Shown piece after piece: positions 1-9,657 of a stretch of 37,016 nucleotides of DNA. The notes under the pieces were generated by a model. It was not told where the DNA came from. It ran no database searches and saw nothing but the letters and a program-made list of their open reading frames with translations. How positions within the stretch are numbered: the first letter of the stretch is position 1; every line of letters begins with the position of its first letter. The position numbers and the translations under genes were made by a program. This DNA is from Streptomyces prasinopilosus (GTDB lineage Bacteria; Actinomycetota; Actinomycetes; Streptomycetales; Streptomycetaceae), in NCBI RefSeq assembly GCF_001419695.1, contig NZ_LIRG01000166.1, positions 1 to 37,016 of the forward strand, in the 5' to 3' direction.

Positions 1-25
1 CGACACGCCCGACCGCGTGGGTCGG
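1..25 (+). promoter_or_regulatory. str-operon leader hairpin element shared with the S10 leader
   Basis: Bases 1-25 are identical to 18488-18512 in the leader of rpsJ. Within them CCGACC (9-14) and GGTCGG (20-25) form a 6-bp stem with a 5-base loop. A second possible stem, GGTGAA (24-29) with TTCACC (44-49), shares two bases with the first, so the two are partly exclusive. The element ends 51 bases before the rpsL start. The promoter lies upstream of the window. Identity and pairing are seen directly; a regulatory role is inferred. Confidence 0.55.
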
Positions 26-76
26 TGAATGTTCCAGGTTAGCTTCACCATTCGGCACACAGAAACCGGAGAAGTA

Positions 77-448
77 GTGCCTACGATCCAGCAGCTGGTC
101 CGGAAGGGCCGGCAGGACAAGGTCGAGAAGAACAAGACGCCCGCACTCGAGGGTTCGCCCCAGCGTCGCGGCGTCTGCACGCGCGTGTTCACGACCACCC
201 CGAAGAAGCCGAACTCGGCCCTGCGTAAGGTCGCGCGTGTGCGTCTGACCAGCGGTATCGAGGTCACTGCTTACATTCCGGGTGAGGGACACAACCTGCA
301 GGAGCACTCCATCGTGCTCGTGCGCGGCGGCCGTGTGAAGGACCTGCCGGGTGTTCGTTACAAGATCATCCGTGGTTCGCTCGACACTCAGGGTGTCAAG
401 AACCGCAAGCAGGCCCGCAGCCGCTACGGCGCCAAGAAGGAGAAGTAA
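77..448 (+). CDS. rpsL: 30S ribosomal protein S12
   Basis: First gene of the str operon; 123 residues, the normal actinobacterial S12 length. S12 lies at the decoding centre of the 30S subunit and monitors codon-anticodon pairing. The [10 protein letters not shown] segment carries Lys43, and Lys88 and Pro91 are present in GRVKDLP. These are the classic streptomycin-resistance positions, so this allele looks wild type. The GTG at 77 is chosen over an ATG at 29 because the protein then starts at the conserved [10 protein letters not shown] and has a GGAG (68-71) six bases upstream; the longer reading would only translate the leader. rpsG follows after two bases, with its ribosome binding site inside the rpsL 3' end. 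Confidence 0.97.
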   Translation: MPTIQQLVRKGRQDKVEKNKTPALEGSPQRRGVCTRVFTTTPKKPNSALRKVARVRLTSGIEVTAYIPGEGHNLQEHSIVLVRGGRVKDLPGVRYKIIRGSLDTQGVKNRKQARSRYGAKKEK

Positions 449-450
449 GA

Positions 451-921
451 ATGCCTCGTAAGGGCCCCGCCCCGAAGCGCCCGGTCATCATCGACCCGGT
501 CTACGGTTCTCCTCTTGTCACGTCGCTCATCAACAAGGTGCTGCTGAACGGCAAGCGCTCCACCGCCGAGCGCATCGTCTACGGCGCCATGGAGGGCCTG
601 CGCGAGAAGACCGGCAACGACCCGGTCATCACGCTGAAGCGCGCTCTCGAGAACATCAAGCCGACCCTCGAGGTCAAGTCCCGCCGCGTCGGTGGCGCCA
701 CCTACCAGGTGCCGATCGAGGTCAAGCCCGGCCGTGCCAACACCCTGGCGCTGCGCTGGCTGGTGGGTTACTCCCGCGCCCGTCGCGAGAAGACCATGAC
801 CGAGCGTCTGCTCAACGAACTCCTCGACGCCAGCAACGGCCTGGGTGCCGCGGTGAAGAAGCGCGAGGACACGCACAAGATGGCCGAGTCCAACAAGGCC
901 TTCGCGCACTACCGCTGGTAG
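451..921 (+). CDS. rpsG: 30S ribosomal protein S7
   Basis: 156 residues, full length for bacterial S7. It begins [10 protein letters not shown] and contains the conserved core [10 protein letters not shown] and the C-terminal [11 protein letters not shown]7 nucleates assembly of the 30S head by binding the 3' major domain of 16S rRNA and lies near the E-site tRNA. It starts two bases after rpsL, with the GGAG at the rpsL 3' end serving as its ribosome binding site, so the two are very likely translationally coupled. In enterobacteria S7 is the autogenous repressor of this operon; nothing here shows whether that applies. Confidence 0.97.
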   Translation: MPRKGPAPKRPVIIDPVYGSPLVTSLINKVLLNGKRSTAERIVYGAMEGLREKTGNDPVITLKRALENIKPTLEVKSRRVGGATYQVPIEVKPGRANTLALRWLVGYSRARREKTMTERLLNELLDASNGLGAAVKKREDTHKMAESNKAFAHYRW

Positions 922-960
922 TCGCTACCCACATCGAGACCGAGAGAAGACTGAAGCCTT

Positions 961-3087
961 ATGGCTACCACTTCACTTGACCTGGCCAAGGTCCGCAACA
1001 TCGGGATCATGGCCCACATCGACGCGGGCAAGACGACCACCACCGAGCGGATCCTGTTCTACACCGGCGTGTCGTACAAGATCGGTGAGACCCACGAGGG
1101 TTCCGCCACGATGGACTGGATGGAGCAGGAGCAGGAGCGTGGCATCACGATCACCTCTGCTGCGACCACCTGTCACTGGCCGCTCGAGGACAACGACTAC
1201 ACGATCAACATCATCGACACCCCGGGGCACGTCGACTTCACCGTAGAGGTGGAGCGTTCCCTGCGCGTGCTCGACGGTGCCGTGACCGTGTTCGACGGTG
1301 TCGCCGGTGTCGAGCCGCAGTCCGAGACGGTGTGGCGTCAGGCCGACCGTTACGGCGTGCCGCGTATCTGCTTCGTCAACAAGCTTGACCGTACCGGCGC
1401 GGAGTTCCACCGCTGCGTCGACATGATCAAGGACCGCCTGGGCGCGCAGCCGCTGGTCATGCAGCTGCCGATCGGTGCCGAGGCCGACTTCAAGGGCGTC
1501 GTGGACCTGGTCCGCATGAAGGCGCTCGTGTGGTCCGCCGAGGCCGCCAAGGGCGAGATGTACGACACCGTCGACGTCCCGGCCACGCACACCGAGGCCG
1601 CCGAGGAGTGGCGCGGCAAGCTGATCGAGGCCGTCGCGGAGAACGACGAAGAGATCATGGAGCTGTACCTCGAGGGCCAGGAGCCCACCGAGGAGCAGCT
1701 GTACGCCGCGATCCGTCGCATCACCATCGCGTCCGGCAAGTCCAGCGACACCACGGTCACCCCGGTGTTCTGCGGCACCGCGTTCAAGAACAAGGGCGTC
1801 CAGCCCCTGCTCGACGCGGTCGTGCGCTACCTCCCGACCCCGCTCGACATCGAGGCCATCGAGGGCCACGACGTCAAGGACCCCGAGGTCGTGGTCAAGC
1901 GCAAGCCATCCGATGACGAGCCGCTGTCGGCCCTCGCGTTCAAGATCGCGAGCGACCCGCACCTCGGCAAGCTCACCTACGTCCGGGTCTACTCGGGCCG
2001 CCTGGAGTCCGGCACCGCCGTGCTGAACTCCGTCAAGGGCAAGAAGGAGCGCATCGGCAAGATCTACCGCATGCACGCGAACAAGCGTGAGGAGATCGGG
2101 TCGGTGGGCGCCGGCGACATCGTCGCCGTCATGGGCCTGAAGCAGACCACCACCGGTGAGACGCTGTCCGACGACAAGCAGCCGGTGATCCTGGAGTCCA
2201 TGGACTTCCCGGCGCCGGTCATCCAGGTCGCCATCGAGCCCAAGTCGAAGGGCGACCAGGAGAAGCTGGGCGTCGCGATCCAGCGCCTGGCCGAGGAGGA
2301 CCCGTCCTTCCAGGTCCACTCGGACGAGGAGACCGGCCAGACCATCATCGGCGGTATGGGCGAGCTGCACCTCGAGGTGCTGGTCGACCGCATGCGCCGT
2401 GAGTTCAAGGTCGAGGCCAACGTCGGCAAGCCGCAGGTCGCCTACCGTGAGACGATCCGCAAGGCCGTCGAGCGCGTGGACTACACCCACAAGAAGCAGA
2501 CCGGTGGTACCGGTCAGTTCGCCAAGGTGCAGATCGCGATCGAGCCCATCGAGGGCGGCGACGCCTCGTACGAGTTCGTGAACAAGGTGACCGGTGGCCG
2601 CATCCCGAAGGAGTACATCCCTTCGGTGGACGCCGGCGCGCAGGAGGCCATGCAGTTCGGTATCCTCGCGGGCTACGAGATGACGGGCGTCCGCGTCACG
2701 CTCATCGACGGTGGCTACCACGAGGTGGACTCCTCCGAGCTCGCGTTCAAGATCGCCGGTTCGCAGGCCTTCAAGGAGGCCGCGCGCAAGGCTTCGCCCG
2801 TGCTCCTCGAGCCGATGATGGCCGTCGAGGTCACCACGCCCGAGGACTACATGGGTGAGGTCATCGGCGACATCAACTCCCGCCGTGGCCAGATCCAGGC
2901 CATGGAGGAGCGGGCCGGTGCTCGCGTCGTGAAGGGCCTCGTGCCCCTTTCGGAGATGTTCGGCTACGTCGGGGACCTCCGCAGCAAGACGTCGGGTCGC
3001 GCAAGCTACTCGATGCAGTTCGACTCCTACGCCGAGGTTCCGCGGAACGTCGCCGAGGAGATCATCGCGAAGGCCAAGGGCGAGTAA
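961..3087 (+). CDS. fusA: Elongation factor G
   Basis: 708 residues, full length for EF-G, the GTPase that drives ribosomal translocation and, with RRF, ribosome recycling. The G domain shows P-loop AHIDAGKT (18-25), switch-II DTPGH (86-90) and NKLD (140-143). The later domains are recognisable from [10 protein letters not shown] and the domain IV stretch [13 protein letters not shown]. The ATG start is preceded by a purine-rich GAGAGAAGA about 10 bases away. It lies 39 bases after rpsG in the same operon and is followed by a 155-base gap containing a strong stem-loop before tuf. No truncation or odd residues were noticed. Confidence 0.97.
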   Translation: MATTSLDLAKVRNIGIMAHIDAGKTTTTERILFYTGVSYKIGETHEGSATMDWMEQEQERGITITSAATTCHWPLEDNDYTINIIDTPGHVDFTVEVERSLRVLDGAVTVFDGVAGVEPQSETVWRQADRYGVPRICFVNKLDRTGAEFHRCVDMIKDRLGAQPLVMQLPIGAEADFKGVVDLVRMKALVWSAEAAKGEMYDTVDVPATHTEAAEEWRGKLIEAVAENDEEIMELYLEGQEPTEEQLYAAIRRITIASGKSSDTTVTPVFCGTAFKNKGVQPLLDAVVRYLPTPLDIEAIEGHDVKDPEVVVKRKPSDDEPLSALAFKIASDPHLGKLTYVRVYSGRLESGTAVLNSVKGKKERIGKIYRMHANKREEIGSVGAGDIVAVMGLKQTTTGETLSDDKQPVILESMDFPAPVIQVAIEPKSKGDQEKLGVAIQRLAEEDPSFQVHSDEETGQTIIGGMGELHLEVLVDRMRREFKVEANVGKPQVAYRETIRKAVERVDYTHKKQTGGTGQFAKVQIAIEPIEGGDASYEFVNKVTGGRIPKEYIPSVDAGAQEAMQFGILAGYEMTGVRVTLIDGGYHEVDSSELAFKIAGSQAFKEAARKASPVLLEPMMAVEVTTPEDYMGEVIGDINSRRGQIQAMEERAGARVVKGLVPLSEMFGYVGDLRSKTSGRASYSMQFDSYAEVPRNVAEEIIAKAKGE

Positions 3088-3132
3088 CGGTCTCCGTTCG
3101 CACGCTTTAGGCTTGACCCCGGAGCCTTGCTT

Positions 3133-3165
3133 GGGGCATTTCACCGAGAACCGGTGGAATGCCCC
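3133..3165 (+). promoter_or_regulatory. Strong stem-loop in the fusA-tuf gap
   Basis: Arms 3133-3146 and 3152-3165 pair over 14 positions with one G-T wobble and a 5-base loop. No T-run follows; a C/G-rich tract (3162-3177) does. It could be an attenuator, a processing site, or part of a leader for separately initiated tuf transcripts. A TTGACC hexamer at 3113-3118 lies just upstream, but the matching -10 would fall inside the stem and is poor. Extra tuf-specific transcription is known in streptomycetes; the exact start cannot be fixed from sequence alone. Confidence 0.5.
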
Positions 3166-3242
3166 CGGCCCCGGGCTTTCCAGCAAAGATCACCTGGCGC
3201 CGATGAGTAAGGCGTACAGAACCACTCCACAGGAGGACCCCA

Positions 3243-4436
<1,194 letters not shown>

Positions 4437-4486
4437 GCTCCGGCTGCTTCCGATCAGACCTGGTAGCTCTTCTGCGAGCACCTGAG

Positions 4487-4518
4487 AGGGCCCGCACGAC
4501 TTCGGTCGTGCGGGCCCT
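4487..4518 (+). terminator. Intrinsic terminator of the str operon
   Basis: A perfect 14-bp stem (4487-4500 with 4505-4518) is closed by a TTCG tetraloop and followed by TT. It stands 50 bases after the tuf stop codon and is the clearest terminator in the window. Confidence 0.9.
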
Positions 4519-4631
4519 TTCGCGTCCCGGGGGGCCGATGGTGTCAACCTCCGTGTCCTGCCCGTCACTCGATCACGGGAAGGGCCGGCATATGCGCGCC
4601 GTGGAGGGGGAGGCGGTCCTAGTTTCGGATC

Positions 4632-5543
4632 ATGCTCAGTTCATCCCATGAGGCCCTGCACCGGATCTTCCAGGAGGACCCGGGCCTCTTCGCCCGTGCC
4701 GTCAGAGGGCTCGGTGTTTCCTTTCCGCCGCCTGTTTCCGCCTCCCCGCTTCCCACCGACCTCACGGAGACCCGTCCGATGGAGCGACGGGTGGACACGC
4801 TGCTGAGGATGGACACCGGGGACGGCGAGTTCATCCTTGCGGTCGAGTCCCAGGGGAAACGGGCCCCCGACAAGCCCGCGAGCTGGGCGTACTACCTCTC
4901 CCACCTGTACGCCAAGTACGGCGTCCCCCCGGTCCTCCTCGTCGTCTGCGCGGACCGGTCCACCGCGGCCTGGGCGGCCCGGCAGGTCGACATCGGCCCG
5001 CCGCAGTGGCCCTCGCTCACCCTGCGTCCCCTGGTCCTGGGGCCGGACAGTCTGCCGGTGATCGCCAGCCCCGACGAGGCCGCTCGCGACATTCCGCTCA
5101 CGGTCCTGTCGGCGGCTCTGCACCGCCGGGATCCGGACGCCGATGCCATACTGAACGCGCTGGCAAAGGCACTGAAGGGCCTGTCGGCCGAGGACGAGGA
5201 CACCGCGGGCATCTTCATCGAACTCACCGAACAAGGCCTCGGCAAAACGCCGGCCGCGGATCTCTGGAGGTACCTGATGGCTGTCGACCTCTCCTTCTTC
5301 CAGTCGGAGACCGCTCAAAGGCTCCGGGCGGAGGGCCGCGACGAAGGCCGTGACGAAGGCCGGATCGAGGGCCGGACGGATGACATCCTGCGGCTGCTCG
5401 ACGGCCGGGGCATCGAGATGTCCGCGGAGGAGCGGGAGCGTATCGCCGGATGCCGCGACCTGGACACGTTGGATGTCTGGTTCACCCGGGCGATCACGGC
5501 CACGTCGGCGGCGGAGGTCCTCGGGAGCGGCGAGGCCGTCTGA
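4632..5543 (+). CDS. PD-(D/E)XK / Rpn-like nuclease-family protein
   Basis: 303 residues. The N-terminal part reads [17 protein letters not shown], followed by TDLTE and RRVDTLLR, then ILAVESQGK. The order Asp55, Glu72-x-Gln74, Lys76 resembles the PD-(D/E)XK core seen in Rpn/YhgA-like transposase-nuclease families. The C-terminal part holds the tandem [15 protein letters not shown] repeat (about 235-250), also typical of that group, and a helical end. Streptomyces genomes carry many paralogues, mostly called hypothetical. Biochemical function is unproven here; Rpn proteins of enterobacteria are DNA endonucleases that promote recombination or act in phage defence. The gene stands alone after the tuf terminator. 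The ATG at 4632 fits the family N-terminus although no strong ribosome binding site precedes it. Confidence 0.7.
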   Translation: MLSSSHEALHRIFQEDPGLFARAVRGLGVSFPPPVSASPLPTDLTETRPMERRVDTLLRMDTGDGEFILAVESQGKRAPDKPASWAYYLSHLYAKYGVPPVLLVVCADRSTAAWAARQVDIGPPQWPSLTLRPLVLGPDSLPVIASPDEAARDIPLTVLSAALHRRDPDADAILNALAKALKGLSAEDEDTAGIFIELTEQGLGKTPAADLWRYLMAVDLSFFQSETAQRLRAEGRDEGRDEGRIEGRTDDILRLLDGRGIEMSAEERERIAGCRDLDTLDVWFTRAITATSAAEVLGSGEAV

Positions 5544-6253
5544 GCCGGTTCGGCAGCCGCTGCGCGAGAGCGCCGGGCCGGCCCCGGCGGTGCGTCCGGT
5601 GCGCGGACCGGCCGTGGTGATGCGGCCGCGGCAGCAACTCCGAGGGGTGGCAGCTGCGGGTGAGCAGCCGTACGGCGTGCGCGGTGAGGTCGCCGGCCAT
5701 AGGCGCCGTGGAGCGACCGTAGGCCGGCACGACCGGTAACTGGGCCGTACCGGCACGTTGTTCCGCCGTCAGCCCCGTCAGCAGACCGACGGGTGCCACC
5801 CGCAGGCGCGCCCCCGCACCCCTTGGAGGCCCTTACGGTGGCCTCCTGCCCCGGCACACCGCGCTCCAGGGCCGCGCTGCGTCCAGGCGATCCGCCCCGG
5901 AGCGCGGTTGCCGTCCGGCGGGCGGAGCCACGCCGCGTAGCCTGCCGGCAGGACCGGCTCGATGGTCCCGGCCGTCAGGGAGGAGACGCCGTGGTCCGCG
6001 ACGTCCGCCGACGCCTTCGGCGAAGCGCGGGCTGATCCGGTGATCACGGTCTTCGGAACCCGTGCCGGCCGGGCTTTCACGATCGGGTGCCGCGTCGAAG
6101 TGCTCAGCATGGGCCGCGCCGGGTTCGGATCGGCCGCTGCCCTGGTGGGGCCCTCCGCCCGTGCTCGCTCCGCTAGTCCTCTTGTCCTCAGAAGCCACAC
6201 CTTCAGCTTCGTCGGAGAGACCACCAAGTGAGAGGGGGAGGGGCAGGGGTGGT
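5544..6253. other. Gene-poor stretch with possible reverse-strand remnants
   Basis: No intact gene is supported. Short reverse-strand pieces look formerly coding: about 5830 down to 5550 reads sensibly (for example VAPVGLLTGLTAEQR and LPVVPAYGRSTAP) with GC-rich third positions, but has an in-frame stop just upstream and runs into the convergent nuclease-family gene. Another piece near 5930-6100 (PVLPAGYAAWLRPPDG) is in a different frame. These are best read as decayed fragments of unknown genes. No insertion sequence or RNA gene was recognised. Confidence 0.35.
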
Positions 6254-6275
6254 GCGGCCCCCGTGTCGGGGCCGC
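6254..6275 (-). terminator. Probable terminator of the toxin operon
   Basis: An 8-bp perfect G/C stem (6254-6261 with 6268-6275, 6-base loop) lies about 20 bases beyond the stop codon of the last reverse-strand toxin-operon gene. No T-run follows, which is usual for Streptomyces terminators. Confidence 0.5.
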
Positions 6276-6295
6276 CGCCACGTCTCGTGCGGACC

Positions 6296-7594
6296 TCAGC
6301 GGTACCGGATCACGTGCAGTCGCTGAACCCCCGTCGGGTCGAAGGAGACGGGCTCGCCCGTGGAGCCGTCGACCACCATCACGCCGGTCTCCAGGCGGAG
6401 CGCGTTCACGAGCCGGCCGACGGCCTCCCGGCCCCGGCCGTCGGTGCGGCGCGCCCAGATCAGGGCCCGTGCCGCGACCGGCAGGGCGGAGGCGGCCTCC
6501 AGCGCCGATGCCCAGTCCCGGTGCTCGGACACCGACAGGACGGGGCCGAGTTCGGCGAGTGTCGGTTCGAACCACGCGGCGCGCGCCGGAGGCGGTGGCT
6601 TCGGGAAGTCCGCCGTCCCCGGGGTGGCGCCCGCGTCCCAACGGGCCAGCCAGGTCCACGGATCGGTGTTGGGCAGGCCGAACGGTGCGGACCCGTCCTT
6701 CGGCACGACGACCGTCGCGTCGAGCATGGCGTCCCGCCACTGGCCGTCGCGCAGGAAACGCGTGGTGTTGCAGGAGAAGACCCAGCCGCGCGCGGTCTCG
6801 TCCTGCGCCGTAGGGGCGTGCAGCTCGACCTGGCCGTGGTAGGCGTCCTCGAGCCACCGGCGGGCCTTGCCGACGGCGGACGCGAAGTCCGGTGCCGGTT
6901 GTTCCCACGGGGCACGGTGCGGTGTGAAGGCCCCCGGCAGCGCGCGCATCAGCACCAGTTCGCGGACCAGCGAGGGGTCGAGCCGGGCGAGGGACGAGGT
7001 CAGGGCGTCCAGCAGGACCACCTGCCCCTTGTTGTTGTGCGCGTAGAGCAGGTTGCCCGTCGCCTCCTGGCCACCGACCTCCCGCCGGACCCACACCAGG
7101 CCACGGGTGTCCGGTCCGGTTTCCGTGACCGACCGGACCACGTCGTCCCAGCCGCCGACGTCGACCCGCGTGAACTCGGGGAAGTACCGGCGGACCAGCC
7201 GGTCCCACCAGCCGGGTGCCTCGTCCGCCGGACGCCAGGGCAGCGGCACGGAGGGGGCACCGTTGATCGCGGAGTGCAGGGAGACGACGCAGCCCCGGGC
7301 GTTGAGGCGGCGGGGCTGGTCCTCCGCCCGGCGGGCCGCTTCCTGCGGCGCAACCGGCTCCAGGTCGGCGAGCGGGGTGCTCGGCGCCGGGTGAAAGGGG
7401 CTGCCGCCGTTCTTGGGCACCACGACCGAGGCAGCGAGCATCGGCGTCTCCGGATAACCGGCCTGCGGCAGGGCCCGGCAGGCCATCAACCAGGCGCCGG
7501 GGGCCTCGTGCACGGGGTAGGGGGTGGCCAGTTGGACGAGACCGCCGTAGGTGGCGTTCAGCCAGGCCGTGGCCTGCTGCTCGGGGCTCGGCAT
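6296..7594 (-). CDS. Imm35-like / papain-like toxin domain fusion, internally duplicated
   Basis: 432 residues. Residues 8-75 (WLNATYGG ... ASVVVPKNGGSPF) resemble the YrhB/Imm35 immunity fold. Residues 95-220 resemble a papain-like glutamine-deamidase toxin domain (Tox-PL) with possible catalytic Cys102, His186 (YAHNNKG) and Asp196 (VVLLDA). Residues 245-320 repeat the Imm35-like unit (WLEDAYHG ... ATVVVPKDGSAPF). Residues 345-432 repeat the toxin-like unit, but its His position is Leu and the Cys segment is absent, so this copy should be inactive. The ATG at 7594 is chosen because translation upstream reads through the immunity gene in the wrong frame, and AGGAGG stands about 10 bases before it. 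It is one base after the preceding immunity stop, so the genes are coupled. It may be a second immunity protein or an inhibitor related to the toxin. The domain reading is by eye. Confidence 0.6.
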   Translation of the reverse strand: MPSPEQQATAWLNATYGGLVQLATPYPVHEAPGAWLMACRALPQAGYPETPMLAASVVVPKNGGSPFHPAPSTPLADLEPVAPQEAARRAEDQPRRLNARGCVVSLHSAINGAPSVPLPWRPADEAPGWWDRLVRRYFPEFTRVDVGGWDDVVRSVTETGPDTRGLVWVRREVGGQEATGNLLYAHNNKGQVVLLDALTSSLARLDPSLVRELVLMRALPGAFTPHRAPWEQPAPDFASAVGKARRWLEDAYHGQVELHAPTAQDETARGWVFSCNTTRFLRDGQWRDAMLDATVVVPKDGSAPFGLPNTDPWTWLARWDAGATPGTADFPKPPPPARAAWFEPTLAELGPVLSVSEHRDWASALEAASALPVAARALIWARRTDGRGREAVGRLVNALRLETGVMVVDGSTGEPVSFDPTGVQRLHVIRYR

Positions 7595-7595
7595 G

Positions 7596-7913
7596 TCAGT
7601 GGTTCCTCCTCGGCGGCCAGCCGTGGGGCCACTCGCCCGATGCCTGCAACTCCATGTATCGGCCCACCGGGAGATAGGTCGGGGAAAAGTGAGGGTCCGT
7701 TCCGTCGTGCGGCACGACGACGACCGATGTGAAAGGAGCCTGAGCAGCATCGCCCGTCTCGATATGCTCCTTGAAATCGAATCGAACCGTCCAACCGTAT
7801 GCGTAATTGACACCCGTTTCAGGGAGCATTATCACGGAATCAGGCTTCTCCGGGTGTGCTTTCTTTTTGAGGTATTCGGAAGCCATTGCGACGGCTTCGT
7901 CCCGGCTCAGCAT
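7596..7913 (-). CDS. YrhB/Imm35-family immunity protein
   Basis: 105 residues, small and acidic-to-neutral. It starts MLSRDEAVAMASEYLKKK and has the family-like core YGWTVRFDFKEHIETGD and SVVVVPHDGTDPHF, matching the short YrhB/Imm35 immunity proteins found beside Tox-PL toxins. It presumably binds and blocks the toxin tip encoded just upstream. The ATG directly follows the toxin TAA stop, with GGAG inside the toxin 3' end as ribosome binding site, so production should be tightly coupled to toxin translation. That matters because the toxin frame is broken upstream but the downstream frame still ends here. Base composition is clearly less GC-rich than the flanking genes. Confidence 0.65.
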   Translation of the reverse strand: MLSRDEAVAMASEYLKKKAHPEKPDSVIMLPETGVNYAYGWTVRFDFKEHIETGDAAQAPFTSVVVVPHDGTDPHFSPTYLPVGRYMELQASGEWPHGWPPRRNH

Positions 7914-9657
7914 TTAAGAACTCCCATTGCGGTAAGGAATATGTCCGATTGATGACACGTTTTTCTCCAGGATTCCGAGGGTGCCGCTCTGGCCGTCGAG
8001 GAAGACCACTCCGTGCCTGCTGTTCACGGCGTTGAACACGTGTGCGCTGCCGTCGGGCCGACTGATGTACACGGCGCTTCTGGAGCCTTCGCCTCGAGTT
8101 TGAAGATCCTTGATGACGTCATCGTAACTGTTGACCATGTCGTAGTGTCCCTTTGCCCTGTCCTTCATTCCGAGCTGCTCGGGGGGGGATGTGGTCGGGC
8201 TGCTGTTTGGGTGCCGCGCTGACGTCGATTCCGTCCAGCCTGCGATCCACGGTTACGACGTTGTGGCTGCAGTTGTCCATGTATCCGGGATTGTCTTTAT
8301 TGTTGACGTCCCGAAGCCACGGGTATTCGCTGTCCAGGAAATCCTGGGCCTTCTCCGGGGCCACGGATTCATAGTGAATCGCCTTCTCCTTGACATGGTC
8401 CGTGGACCGCGCAAGGTCACTCCAGTCCTTGGGCACCGCGCCGGGGGCCTCGTCCGCCAGCTTCGTCCCGCTGGGCATGGTCTTTCCGACGCCGCCCTCC
8501 ACCCCTTCCCTCACCGCGAGCCGGAGGCCGCCGCGGGCCACTCCCGCGCCCTTGGTGCCGAGCAGTTCGGGGACGAGGCGGCCGATGAACTCGGAGGGGT
8601 CCTTCTTGAAGCCCTCCACCGCGGCGGTCACCGCCCGGTCGGGGTGGGCCACGGTGGAGACCAGGCCGGAGAGTGTCATCGAGGTGTTCTCGAGGTACTC
8701 CGCCGGGTGGGTCAGGTTGTAGGGGTCCACGGGGCTGACGCCGCGGACGAAGGTGAGCAGACCGGCCGTGCCCTTGACCACACCGCCCACGAGGTGGGTG
8801 GATTCGATGTTCCCCGCGATGAAGCCGTCGACCAGGTTGTTGCCGATGCGTTCCAGCGGCGGCGGCTCGGCCGGGGCGTGGGCCAGGGCCTTCCTGATGC
8901 TCCTCTCGGCGTCCGAGGCCGCGGTGTTGCGCTGCCTGCGCGCCTCGGCGAGCTTCTCGCGCGCCTGCCGGACGGTCTCCTTGCCGGGATCGCGGAACGG
9001 CCCGGGGGCCGGTCCGGGGTCCTGCCCGGCTCCGATCCTGGCGTTGTACGCGTCGACCCGTTCGTTGTGGGCCTCGACGGCCTGCTCGGAGGCGCGTCTG
9101 CCCCGTCGGTAGAGCGCGATCGCTTCCTGCGCCTGCCCCTGCGCCCAGGTGACGGTGTCGGCGTAGGACTCCAGTGCGCCTGCGGCCGTCTCGCAGGCGT
9201 CGGCGGCCCGGAGCCACTTCGCGGGGTGGACGCCGAACTTCTCGCGGAAGGTGTCTCCGCCCTCACCGCGCCACCTGGAGGAGTCGACCTTCTTCATCCC
9301 CGAGCCGACCTTGTCGAAGGCGGCGGAGAAGTCGCGGAGGTGCGCGGCGCTGCTCCGGATCCTTTCGGGGTTCCCGTGGACGAGTTCCCCGGCTTCCCCG
9401 GTCTGGCCGAGCTGCTGTTCGCCCGGTGTGGCGCCGAGGTCGGAGGCGAGTTCGTCGCCCCAGTCCTCCACCGCGTCCGCGGCGCCTTTCAGGCCGACCC
9501 TGTCCAGGCCCTCGCCGAGCCGGTCGGTGCCCCAGTCGACCCCTTCGCCGACGACCCGCTTGCCCGCGTCGACGCCGTGCTCGACGATCCTCAGGCCGCT
9601 GTCGAGACCGTCCTTCAGTTTGCCCAGGTCGTCGCCGAGGTCGTCGAGGACGCCCAT
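7914..9657 (-). pseudogene. T7SS-type polymorphic toxin with papain-like C-terminal domain, frameshifted
   Basis: The first frame runs from ATG at 9657 for about 492 meaningful residues. Its N-terminal part is helical and contains the WXG motif W129-R-G within SSRWRGEGGDTFREKF, as in secreted T7SS substrates. Residues 145-260 look like a long coiled helical region and about 287-307 is hydrophobic. The toxin tip begins near 455 with MDNCSHNVVTVDRRLDG, giving Cys463. At the C8 tract (8188-8181) the frame shifts; the remainder (EQLGMKDRAKGHYD ... to 7914) carries HVFNAVN and VVFLDGQSG. With one extra C the protein would be 581 residues with Cys463, His540 and Asp555, the Tox-PL glutamine-deamidase pattern. 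Its start overlaps the preceding gene by one base. It may be a true mutation, a phase-variable state or a sequencing error. Confidence 0.7.
8181..8188. repeat. Eight-base G homopolymer at the toxin frameshift
   Basis: Eight consecutive G on the plus strand (C on the coding strand) sit exactly where the toxin reading frame breaks. Nine bases would join the two frames as Ile-Pro-Pro-Pro-Glu-Gln. Such tracts are prone to slippage during replication, transcription and sequencing. Confidence 0.9.

Noticed and set aside
29..76. ATG-initiated N-terminal extension of S12
   Set aside because: It translates leader RNA structure and adds residues absent from the family; the GTG at 77 has the correct ribosome binding site.
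973..3186. Long reverse open frame opposite fusA
   Set aside because: Antisense shadow of EF-G, Leu/Asp/Arg-rich with no recognisable domain.
5544..6295. Transposon or insertion-sequence remnant
   Set aside because: No inverted repeat pair, target duplication or transposase motif could be found.
6062..7732. Long plus-strand open frame opposite the immunity-toxin fusion
   Set aside because: Arg/Gly-rich shadow of the reverse gene with no domain; typical of high-GC antisense frames.
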